Origin: Phoronis ovalis
Lineage: Eukaryota; Phoronida; Phoronidae
Assembly (NCBI GenBank): GCA_028565635.1
Contig: JAOXYB010110714.1
Location: 1 to 20,725 of the forward strand
Direction of reading: 5' to 3'
Length of the DNA: 20,725 nucleotides
The position numbers and the translations under genes are program-made. The notes beneath the pieces were generated by a model. That model ran no database searches. It worked only from the letters and a program-made list of their open reading frames with translations, and had not been told where the DNA came from. Below are positions 18,801-20,725 of the stretch, piece after piece. The first letter of the stretch is position 1. Each line of letters opens with the position of its first letter.

Positions 18801-18839
18801 TATCGCACTATCACACAAGTCTCATCCTCTGATTCACAG
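3791..18839 (+). CDS. Slo2: Slo2/KCNT-type potassium channel gene (24 exons seen, 3' end missing)
   Basis: This is the whole-gene span; the exons are listed separately. The product is a tetrameric plasma-membrane K+ channel subunit of the Slo2 (KCNT, Slack/Slick) family, whose vertebrate members are opened by intracellular Na+ and Cl-. Joined exons give 1026 codons with no frame break. Approximate residues: S1 45-70, S2-S3 108-166, S4 178-194, S5 210-226, pore filter TVGYGD near 255, S6 269-287, RCK1 from about 310 to 600, acidic linker 620-720, RCK2 from about 725 on. S4 has almost no positive charges ([16 protein letters not shown]), as is known for Slo2. This separates it from Slo1/BK, as do KRPSIAPV in the linker and the absence of a calcium bowl. 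Human KCNT1 has about 1230 residues, so roughly the last 100-200 codons are missing here. Family assignment is very secure; the first exon is less so. Confidence 0.97.
3841..4620 (+). other. Intron 1 (if exon 1 is correct)
   Basis: AT-rich intron ending in tattttgcag. An 80-codon open frame at 3914-4156 has no recognisable homology and no splice-site logic. I see no repeat or regulatory array here. Confidence 0.4.
4621..4700 (+). CDS. Slo2: Slo2 exon 2: cytoplasmic N-terminal segment
   Basis: After acceptor ttttgcag the exon reads [18 protein letters not shown], then YFVKNQRS. This matches the VEFYVNENTFKERL block just ahead of S1 in human KCNT1. It begins with one base of a split codon and ends with one base (A) before donor gtaagt. 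This is the first exon supported by homology, so the N-terminus starts at or before 4621. Confidence 0.95.
4755..4799. repeat. Two-copy 25 bp direct repeat with TTTGGCCAA palindromes
   Basis: AGTTTGGCCAAATTGCCTAC at 4755 recurs at 4780 with one change (T to C), a 25 bp period. A third TTTGGCCAA core lies at 4849-4857 without the rest of the unit. The core is an 8 bp palindrome TTGGCCAA resembling fused NFI half-sites. Function is unknown. Confidence 0.75.
5422..5435. promoter_or_regulatory. Inverted AGGTCA pair with central TCACATGA
   Basis: AGGTCACATGACCT has two AGGTCA half-sites facing each other with a 2 bp spacer. The middle is TCACATGA, the M-box recognised by MITF/TFE bHLH-Zip factors. 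It is in intron 2. A single site of this length can occur by chance. Confidence 0.25.
5681..5832. mobile_element. Possible short mariner-like remnant
   Basis: The left end TACAGGATGAG and the right end GTACACCCTGTA (minus strand TACAGGGTGTAC) form a weak inverted pair flanked by TA. TACAGGGTGT-type ends are common in mariner-like MITEs. The match covers only about 8 of 10 bp and decays inward. Confidence 0.25.
6091..6187 (+). CDS. Slo2: Slo2 exon 3: transmembrane segment S1
   Basis: Two bases complete the split Ser codon. The exon then reads [20 protein letters not shown], then [11 protein letters not shown]. This aligns with [20 protein letters not shown], the start and core of S1 in human KCNT1. 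The donor is gtaatt at 6188; two bases (CG) carry over to an Arg codon. Confidence 0.95.
6188..7420 (+). other. Intron 3
   Basis: A 1233 bp AT-rich intron ending in ttttttgtag. I see no repeat array, element end or exon-like frame in it. Confidence 0.85.
7421..7507 (+). CDS. Slo2: Slo2 exon 4: extracellular S1-S2 loop
   Basis: The exon encodes (R)[17 protein letters not shown], then [11 protein letters not shown] and two bases of a Trp codon. Two N-glycosylation sequons, NST and NIT, lie in the loop predicted to face outside. The human loop also carries N-x-S/T sites but has little other similarity. The call rests on splice phase on both sides and on position. The exon is phase-symmetric (87 bp), so skipping would keep frame. 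Donor is gtaagt. Confidence 0.88.
7508..8724 (+). other. Intron 4
   Basis: A 1217 bp intron. Its first ~490 bp are a degenerate minisatellite (7527-7997). The next ~400 bp (8010-8420) look more mixed in composition and hold open frames on both strands (8143-8412 plus, 7989-8180 minus) with no recognisable homology. It ends in a T-rich tract and cag at 8722-8724. Confidence 0.85.
7527..7997. repeat. Degenerate minisatellite with ATAGATTATCTAT core
   Basis: Copies of a core close to CATAGATTATCTATGAAAT start at about 7527, 7630, 7676, 7720, 7764, 7826, 7899 and 7979, with a truncated copy near 7593. The best-preserved spacing is 44 bp, with tails such as AAGGTGAGCTTGAAACTG. The core is an interrupted palindrome (ATAGAT-T-ATCTAT), and its minus strand contains AGATAA, a GATA-factor consensus. 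It starts 19 bp after the exon 4 donor. Confidence 0.85.
8725..8908 (+). CDS. Slo2: Slo2 exon 5: S2 and start of S3
   Basis: The exon starts by completing Trp, then reads [20 protein letters not shown] and continues through [18 protein letters not shown] and [13 protein letters not shown]. These align with human [34 protein letters not shown] and LEMINTLPFIIT. It covers all of S2 and most of S3 and ends in phase 0 at donor gtaagt. The following intron (8909-9242, 334 bp) holds nothing identifiable. The frame stays open past the donor to a stop near 8984, a read-through artefact. Confidence 0.97.
9243..9326 (+). CDS. Slo2: Slo2 exon 6: S3 end and S4
   Basis: The exon encodes [20 protein letters not shown], then KSALENVF. 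This aligns with human [20 protein letters not shown] and KHALENMI. It is the S4 region, and as in other Slo2 channels it lacks the arginine ladder used for voltage sensing. It has 28 codons and is phase 0 on both sides; donor gtaagt. Confidence 0.97.
9327..9897 (+). other. Intron 6
   Basis: A 571 bp intron with a run of 12 G at 9722-9733 followed by AGGG. No flanking inverted end was found, so I do not call an element. Otherwise featureless AT-rich sequence; acceptor tttgtag. Confidence 0.85.
9722..9733 (+). repeat. Poly-G tract in intron 6
   Basis: Twelve consecutive G followed by A and GGG, in an AT-rich intron. Similar in length to the G12 run that starts the array at 20236, but with no CACT or tandem units after it. 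Confidence 0.7.
9898..9992 (+). CDS. Slo2: Slo2 exon 7: S4-S5 linker and S5
   Basis: The exon encodes [20 protein letters not shown], then [11 protein letters not shown] and two bases of Ser. It aligns with human [20 protein letters not shown] and LFCTLLCLVFTG. Donor gtaatt. The intron that follows (286 bp) has an open hydrophobic frame running into exon 8, but its length is not a multiple of three and it has no homology. Confidence 0.96.
10279..10462 (+). CDS. Slo2: Slo2 exon 8: pore loop, selectivity filter and S6
   Basis: The exon reads (S)[19 protein letters not shown], then [20 protein letters not shown], then [20 protein letters not shown] and SQ. TVGYGD is the K+ selectivity filter, conserved with human [25 protein letters not shown] in the turret and the PSQ start of S6 are also conserved. 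It ends in phase 0 with donor gtacgg. The whole pore is in one 184 bp exon, and no duplicate pore exon was seen in neighbouring introns. Confidence 0.98.
10463..10862 (+). other. Intron 8
   Basis: A 400 bp intron containing a less AT-rich patch, 10509-10633, with inverted ends (listed separately). Open frames on both strands across that patch have no homology and reflect its composition. Acceptor is gattgcag. Confidence 0.85.
10509..10633. mobile_element. Possible 125 bp MITE with CTGTCAAG ends
   Basis: The patch begins CTGTCAAG and ends CTTGACAG, a perfect 8 bp inverted pair, and is visibly richer in G+C than the surrounding intron. Continuing past the right end, the minus strand reads CATACCTGTCAA. 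The same 12-mer occurs on the plus strand in intron 15 (14017-14028), where another repeat-like block begins. I see no clear target-site duplication. A short non-autonomous DNA element is the likeliest reading; chance is possible. Confidence 0.45.
10863..11027 (+). CDS. Slo2: Slo2 exon 9: S6-RCK1 linker and start of RCK1
   Basis: The exon encodes [20 protein letters not shown], then [20 protein letters not shown], then [15 protein letters not shown]. It matches human [20 protein letters not shown] and [24 protein letters not shown] is the first beta strand of the RCK1 Rossmann-like fold, and [10 protein letters not shown] is its first helix. 55 codons, phase 0 on both sides. The donor gtatcg is weak beyond the GT. 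The following 337 bp intron holds nothing identifiable. Confidence 0.97.
11365..11501 (+). CDS. Slo2: Slo2 exon 10: RCK1, second part
   Basis: The exon encodes [20 protein letters not shown], then [20 protein letters not shown], then DLARC and two bases of Arg. It aligns with human [20 protein letters not shown] and [20 protein letters not shown]. The donor is gtttga, an unusually weak 5' splice site, but the join [14 protein letters not shown] matches the human DLMRAKMDNGEACF exactly in register. The following 368 bp intron holds nothing identifiable. Confidence 0.95.
11870..12042 (+). CDS. Slo2: Slo2 exon 11: RCK1, third part
   Basis: The exon encodes [20 protein letters not shown], then [20 protein letters not shown], then [17 protein letters not shown]. 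It matches human [40 protein letters not shown] and YVQILKPENKFHVKFA. It starts by finishing Arg (AG|A) and ends with the G of Glu; donor gtaggc. The 265 bp intron that follows holds nothing identifiable. Confidence 0.97.
12308..12416 (+). CDS. Slo2: Slo2 exon 12: RCK1, fourth part
   Basis: The exon encodes (E)[19 protein letters not shown], then [16 protein letters not shown] and two bases of Gln. It matches human [20 protein letters not shown] and [20 protein letters not shown]. Donor gtaagt. The 317 bp intron that follows has no feature; its distal part is an open frame continuing into exon 13, without homology. Confidence 0.97.
12734..12883 (+). CDS. Slo2: Slo2 exon 13: RCK1, fifth part
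   Basis: The exon encodes [20 protein letters not shown], then [20 protein letters not shown], then TYASFHAHR and two bases of Lys. It matches human [20 protein letters not shown] and the [17 protein letters not shown] block. It is phase-symmetric (150 bp). Donor gtatgt; the open frame closes just after it. The following 339 bp intron is featureless. Confidence 0.97.
13223..13467 (+). CDS. Slo2: Slo2 exon 14: end of RCK1 and start of linker
   Basis: At 245 bp this is the largest exon. It encodes (K)[19 protein letters not shown], then [20 protein letters not shown], then [20 protein letters not shown] and ends near [23 protein letters not shown] and ITKEENSAF are identical to human KCNT1, and SMIAGVG-TLALEL parallels human SIIASMGTVAMDL. 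Donor gtaagt. The 315 bp intron that follows has no identifiable feature. Confidence 0.97.
13783..13938 (+). CDS. Slo2: Slo2 exon 15: RCK1-RCK2 linker
   Basis: The exon encodes (G)[19 protein letters not shown], then [20 protein letters not shown], then [12 protein letters not shown]. It is low in conservation, polar and acidic (DETDDTSD), as expected for the disordered inter-RCK linker. Start TLALELQHT resembles TVAMDLQGT in human. Phase on both sides agrees with the neighbours; donor gtatgt. Confidence 0.92.
13939..14518 (+). other. Intron 15
   Basis: A 580 bp intron. From about 14011 it contains a G/C-richer block (through about 14108) beginning CATACCTGTCAA, which looks like inserted repeat DNA. 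The rest is T-rich. Acceptor is gattgttag. Confidence 0.85.
14011..14108. repeat. Repeat-like block starting CATACCTGTCAA
   Basis: The block stands out from the intron by base composition, with AGATTTTCCCGAGGACG and a G-run (GGGGGG) followed later by a C-run (CCCCC). It opens with the 12-mer CATACCTGTCAA that is also found, inverted, at 10627-10638. No matching inverted end was found downstream, so it may be a truncated copy. The right boundary is a guess from composition. Confidence 0.4.
14519..14684 (+). CDS. Slo2: Slo2 exon 16: linker with KRPSIAPV motif
   Basis: The exon encodes (G)[19 protein letters not shown], then [20 protein letters not shown], then [24 protein letters not shown] corresponds to human RRPSIAPV, a Slo2-specific block, with serine in a basic context that could be a kinase target. 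The rest is strongly acidic, as in the human SDQSEDEVTPSDDEG stretch. The exon ends GAG GA before donor gtaaga; reading through would give a stop at once. Confidence 0.94.
14685..15100 (+). other. Intron 16
   Basis: A 416 bp AT-rich intron with no feature I can identify. An open minus-strand frame (14833-15084) has no homology. Acceptor is tttatttcag. Confidence 0.85.
15101..15206 (+). CDS. Slo2: Slo2 exon 17: entry to RCK2 with Cys/His cluster
   Basis: The exon encodes (D)[19 protein letters not shown], then [16 protein letters not shown]. It matches human [20 protein letters not shown] and HLLPVKAPFCCLRL. The C-H and C-C residues here, with TCEHC at the start of exon 18, are the conserved Cys/His set of this region; in the vertebrate channel structure I recall a zinc site here. 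Donor gtaagt, phase 0. Confidence 0.97.
15207..16202 (+). other. Intron 17
   Basis: A 996 bp intron, the longest in the 3' half. Its middle is an inverted-repeat element (15401-15827). The flanks are AT-rich without other features. Acceptor is cttccttgcag. Confidence 0.85.
15401..15827. mobile_element. 427 bp inverted-repeat (MITE-like) element
   Basis: The left arm 15401-15437 (CCTTCTCAACTAACATGTGG, then GCTTAACCATAGTCAATT) is the reverse complement of 15790-15827 with about four or five differences, mostly around the ACATGTG/ACGTCTG stretch. The ~350 bp between the arms codes for nothing recognisable. No target-site duplication is evident next to the arms. The reading as a non-autonomous DNA transposon is inference from the arms. 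Confidence 0.7.
16203..16375 (+). CDS. Slo2: Slo2 exon 18: RCK2, core strand and helix
   Basis: The exon encodes [20 protein letters not shown], then [20 protein letters not shown], then [17 protein letters not shown] and two bases of Arg. It matches human [20 protein letters not shown] and [33 protein letters not shown] is a Slo2 signature and is nearly intact. At the end, LILER aligns with human LLLDN, so the Asp of the proposed Na+ site is Glu here (codon 16368-16370). Donor gtaaat. The following 312 bp intron is featureless. Confidence 0.97.
16688..16759 (+). CDS. Slo2: Slo2 exon 19: short RCK2 exon
   Basis: The exon encodes (R)[19 protein letters not shown], then GSID and two bases of Cys. 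It aligns with human [20 protein letters not shown] and GSVDN. The His named as a Na+ ligand in Slack (PDH) is Leu here (codon 16695-16697). It is 72 bp and phase-symmetric, so skipping would delete 24 residues in frame. Donor gtatgt. The following 340 bp intron is very AT-rich, nothing else. Confidence 0.95.
17100..17234 (+). CDS. Slo2: Slo2 exon 20: RCK2
   Basis: The exon encodes (C)[19 protein letters not shown], then [20 protein letters not shown], then VQTIF and two bases of Arg. It matches human [43 protein letters not shown]. Phase-symmetric (135 bp); donor gtattc. Confidence 0.97.
17235..17626 (+). other. Intron 20
   Basis: A 392 bp intron with a TTTTCTTT-rich middle and a telomere-like tract (17572-17586) about 40 bp before the acceptor tttttcag. 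An upstream open frame from 17496 runs into exon 21 but has no homology before 17627. Confidence 0.85.
17572..17586 (+). repeat. Interstitial telomere-like tract
   Basis: GGGTTAGGGTTAGGG, two and a half units of the common animal telomere repeat TTAGGG, preceded by a near unit (GGTCA). It is too short to show telomere origin. Confidence 0.6.
17627..17738 (+). CDS. Slo2: Slo2 exon 21: RCK2
   Basis: The exon encodes (R)[19 protein letters not shown], then [18 protein letters not shown]. It matches human [20 protein letters not shown] and MQFRAKDSYSLALSKLEK. Donor gtacgt, phase 0. The next intron is the shortest of the gene, and in-frame open (listed separately). Confidence 0.98.
17739..17846 (+). 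other. Intron 21: 108 bp, in frame and without stops
   Basis: The intron has a good donor (gtacgt) and acceptor (ttttgcag). Its length is exactly 36 codons and, read in the frame of exon 21, it has no stop. Retention would insert a lysine- and phenylalanine-rich stretch (starts [13 protein letters not shown]) between LSKVEK and REKERGS. It is very AT-rich, unlike the flanking exons, and has no homology to Slo2, so constitutive removal is the default reading. Confidence 0.85.
17847..17948 (+). CDS. Slo2: Slo2 exon 22: RCK2
   Basis: The exon encodes [20 protein letters not shown], then [14 protein letters not shown]. It matches human [20 protein letters not shown] and [14 protein letters not shown]. 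34 codons, phase 0 on both sides; donor gtatgt. The 341 bp intron that follows is featureless. Confidence 0.98.
18290..18373 (+). CDS. Slo2: Slo2 exon 23: RCK2
   Basis: The exon encodes [20 protein letters not shown], then VGSGHLSC. It matches human [20 protein letters not shown] and PGSGYLCA. 28 codons, phase 0 on both sides, after a long T-rich tract and ttgcag; donor gtaagt. The following 334 bp intron is featureless. Confidence 0.97.
18708..18839 (+). CDS. Slo2: Slo2 exon 24: RCK2, last exon in the window
   Basis: The exon encodes [20 protein letters not shown], then [20 protein letters not shown], then SDSQ. It matches human [20 protein letters not shown] and [20 protein letters not shown]. 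44 codons, phase 0 on both sides; donor gtaatt at 18840. The conserved C-terminal block of Slo2 (human LSYVLINPPPDTRL and DIVYLIRSDP) does not appear anywhere to the right, so at least one more exon lies beyond the window. Confidence 0.97.
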
Positions 18840-19467
18840 GTAATTTCCCTTTCATTGATACTGCAGTTATGTAATATAAAACTTAAACACTTTTAAGCCA
18901 TGTTAGTACTAAATTAGACAAAATAGGGGTGCATATAGTGGATTACAAGTCTTAGACCCCTTCTGAGTTTACCCACCTTCAACCTGATTTGCTCATAACA
19001 ATTCAGAGTTGTTCACTAAAGGAGGCAGGGTTTGATTTTCACTTATAAATATAAATATTCTTTAGACGAACCTTATACATGAGAATGTTTTCAAAATCTG
19101 CTGTCTCGCACAATTTAAAAAAAATCCTTTCTATATTATGAATACTTGGATTGTTAGCAACACTGTGATACCAAACCAGTAAGTTTATAGTTTCATAACT
19201 TGTGTCGTCATTTGCACCAGTTACTTCATCTATAAAAGAAAAAAAAGCTGCATTTTGTGTCAATTGGTCTATTCTGTTTTCCTGTTTTAGTAAAATTCAT
19301 TTATTATAAGAGACAATATTTATTCAGAATTTTAAACTTTTAGTACTTGCCTGAGATTGCAGACTTCTAATTTCTATCTTCCAACATTACACTTTTCATC
19401 ATTTTAATATAAGCTTGAAGTGATTTTGTTTTGAAGTAATAAGAATACTTATTTGTGTCTGCTTTTA

Positions 19468-20230
19468 CAGTAGGTTTCCGAGTTATGCTCTCATGTATAT
19501 ACAAAATACTGATTCATTGTGATGCAGTAAAATGACGTCAGAAATATGTATTGTGACAGGACATTGAGGAGGGAAGTGGGGGGGTAGTGATCACAGCTCA
19601 AAGGAATAAAAATGCCTTTTCATGAATCACAGACAGAAATAAATAAACTTCTGCAATCGTGGGTCACCAAAATAATTCAACCCTTCCCGCTCCCAAGAAG
19701 ATAATTATATTGGACAGTCATTTAGAATGGTTAGAGCATACTCCAGGGATCTGCGATGGAGATTTATTTATCATACCTTCATTCTGCAAAATACTGTATC
19801 CGAGACGGAAATGGAGGGGATAGGGGAAAGGGTTCAATCTCATTGCACAGGAGTAAAAATGATAATCTGATTGCATAAGTAAAAGTATAACAACCCTAAA
19901 CCAAAAAAAAAGTATCACATTGCATGGACCGAAATAAAATTCAATGAATCCCACCGCACAAAAATAAAATATGACCCTTTCACATCTGTAGGAAAATAAA
20001 TGCATGCAAGCACCTAAATAGGCTGAACAGTGAATGGTCACTAAATGTGAAATTATGCTCGTGTATATATTACTTTCGTGTTGCATGAATTATCTGTGCG
20101 GAATTCAGGATTCTGATTCCTTGTAGATTACCTAACAGACTAAGTTGATGATGTCAGAAAAATCTGAGTAACTGTCACAAACCAGTATTTAGTACTTTAT
20201 CGGAAGAGAGCATAACTTGGAAACCTACTG
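19468..20230. mobile_element. 763 bp non-autonomous Tc1/mariner-type element
   Basis: The left end CAGTAGGTTTCCGAGTTATG continues CTCTC (19468-19492). The right end 20206-20230 is its reverse complement with a single mismatch in 25 bp (G/A at position 13). Both outer flanks are TA (19466-19467 and 20231-20232), the target duplication expected for Tc1/mariner, and the CAGT start also fits. No transposase is encoded: the 122-codon minus-strand frame 19718-20086 shows no DDE motif or homology. The interior repeats short A-rich motifs (ATAAAAATG, AGTAAAAATG, AAAATAAAAT). Superfamily is inferred from ends and TSD only. Confidence 0.85.
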
Positions 20231-20235
20231 TACCT

Positions 20236-20600
20236 GGGGGGGGGGGGCACTGCCATCCAAAGTGGTTATACATACGTGCTGCCCTATGGGGTATGGTTTT
20301 TCAAGGTCCCTGCTTGCAAAGGGGTATATATTTCAACCCTGGCGCTAGCAACGGGGGGTATATTTTTAGCTCACTGCTAACAACGGGTCCTGAAAATTAT
20401 GTTTGTTTATAAAGGGGTATGTTTTTTGCCATGGGTGTTACTAAAGGGTATATTTTTAGCCATCTTTCCTGACAATGAGGTATGTTTTTAGCCATCTTTT
20501 CAGACAACCGTTTATGTTTTTGCCATAGCTGGCTTGTAACGGGTATAGGGTTTTGAGGCATGGGTCGCCCCTGTACCATAAATTGGCCAAGTGCTCCCCG
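20236..20600. repeat. Poly-G-started element with about nine ~32 bp tandem units
   Basis: A run of 12 G (20236-20247) followed by CACT opens the block; AGTGCTCCCC near 20591-20600 closes it, an imperfect inverted end. Between them, units starting near GGGTAT lie at about 20288, 20321, 20355, 20385, 20414, 20446, 20477, 20510 and 20541, a spacing of 29-34 bp. The unit is close to GGGTATGTTTTTAGCCATCT then TTCTGACAAC. It lies 5 bp after the right TA of the mariner-type element. I do not assign a family. Confidence 0.8.
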
Positions 20601-20725
20601 GGTTACTGTAACAAAGATAAATTTTTACTTTAAGTATTAGTGATACATAATAAACAAGACATTTGTCATGTCTAATGCCCATCCAATGTGTAGGATATTT
20701 TTTTAACATTATTGTTTTTTTACAT

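Larger units (their letters stand above)
18840..20725 (+). other. Intron 24 (open to the right edge), filled with repeats
   Basis: No exon with Slo2 homology was found. From 18840 to about 19465 it is plain AT-rich sequence with no feature; a 74-codon minus-strand frame (19039-19263) has no homology. The rest is taken by the TA-flanked element 19468-20230 and the adjoining array 20236-20600. The final ~120 bp are AT-rich. Confidence 0.75.

Noticed and set aside
19718-20086. 122-codon minus-strand frame inside the TA-flanked element, considered as a transposase fragment
   Set aside because: No DDE/D signature, no helix-turn-helix and no recognisable homology; composition is that of the A-rich internal repeats read backwards.
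20397-20709. Minus-strand frames with repeated MAKNIP/WLKIYP words
   Set aside because: They are translations of the ~32 bp tandem units, not a repeat protein.
18840-20725. Search for the C-terminal Slo2 exon (block like SYVLINPP...DIVYLIR)
   Set aside because: No frame on the plus strand shows it; the exon is presumably to the right of the window.

Overview
The window is invertebrate animal nuclear DNA. It is AT-rich, and short exons bounded by GT...AG introns of about 0.1-1.4 kb lie between dispersed, foldback and tandem repeats. I cannot name the species. The channel is close to both the human and invertebrate Slo2 families, and the repeat styles (poly-G-started tandem array, TA-flanked CAGT-ended MITE, TGACCTTTGACCT repeats) are the kind I associate with marine invertebrates, but that is an impression and not a match to any database.

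One gene explains nearly all the coding signal. It lies on the + strand and encodes a Slo2 (KCNT, Slack/Slick-type) large-conductance potassium channel. I could chain 23 exons from 4621 to 18839 by protein homology, with compatible splice phases at every junction and a GT/AG pair at every intron. A candidate first exon (3791-3840) has the right phase and an upstream in-frame stop. With it, the chain is 3078 nt, or 1026 codons. In order, the exons encode a short cytoplasmic N-terminus, S1, an S1-S2 loop with two N-glycosylation sequons, S2-S3, an arginine-poor S4, S5, a pore with the TVGYGD filter, S6, RCK1, an acidic linker, and RCK2. No exon for the C-terminal tail or stop codon was found, so the gene runs off the right edge.

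Layout: 1-3790 has no gene I can support, but holds a DR1-bearing duplicated repeat (1098-1443) and a 0.5 kb foldback element (2926-3422). From 3791 to 18839 is the Slo2 gene. Its introns carry a GATA-palindrome minisatellite (7527-7997), a 125 bp element with inverted ends (10509-10633), a repeat start sharing a 12-mer with that element (from 14017), an inverted-repeat element (15401-15827) and a telomere-like tract (17572-17586). From 18840 to 20725 is intron or 3' flank, filled by a 763 bp Tc1/mariner-type non-autonomous element (19468-20230) abutting a poly-G-started array of about 32 bp units (20236-20600).

The main biological points are three. The RCK2 position matching the proposed vertebrate Na+-coordinating motif (DNKPDH in Slack) reads ERRPEL here, so both named ligands differ. 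The 108 bp intron at 17739-17846 is a multiple of three and stop-free in frame, so its retention would insert 36 residues into RCK2. The repeats form a diverse set of non-autonomous elements with no transposase seen. I found no RNA gene, CRISPR array or multi-gene system.
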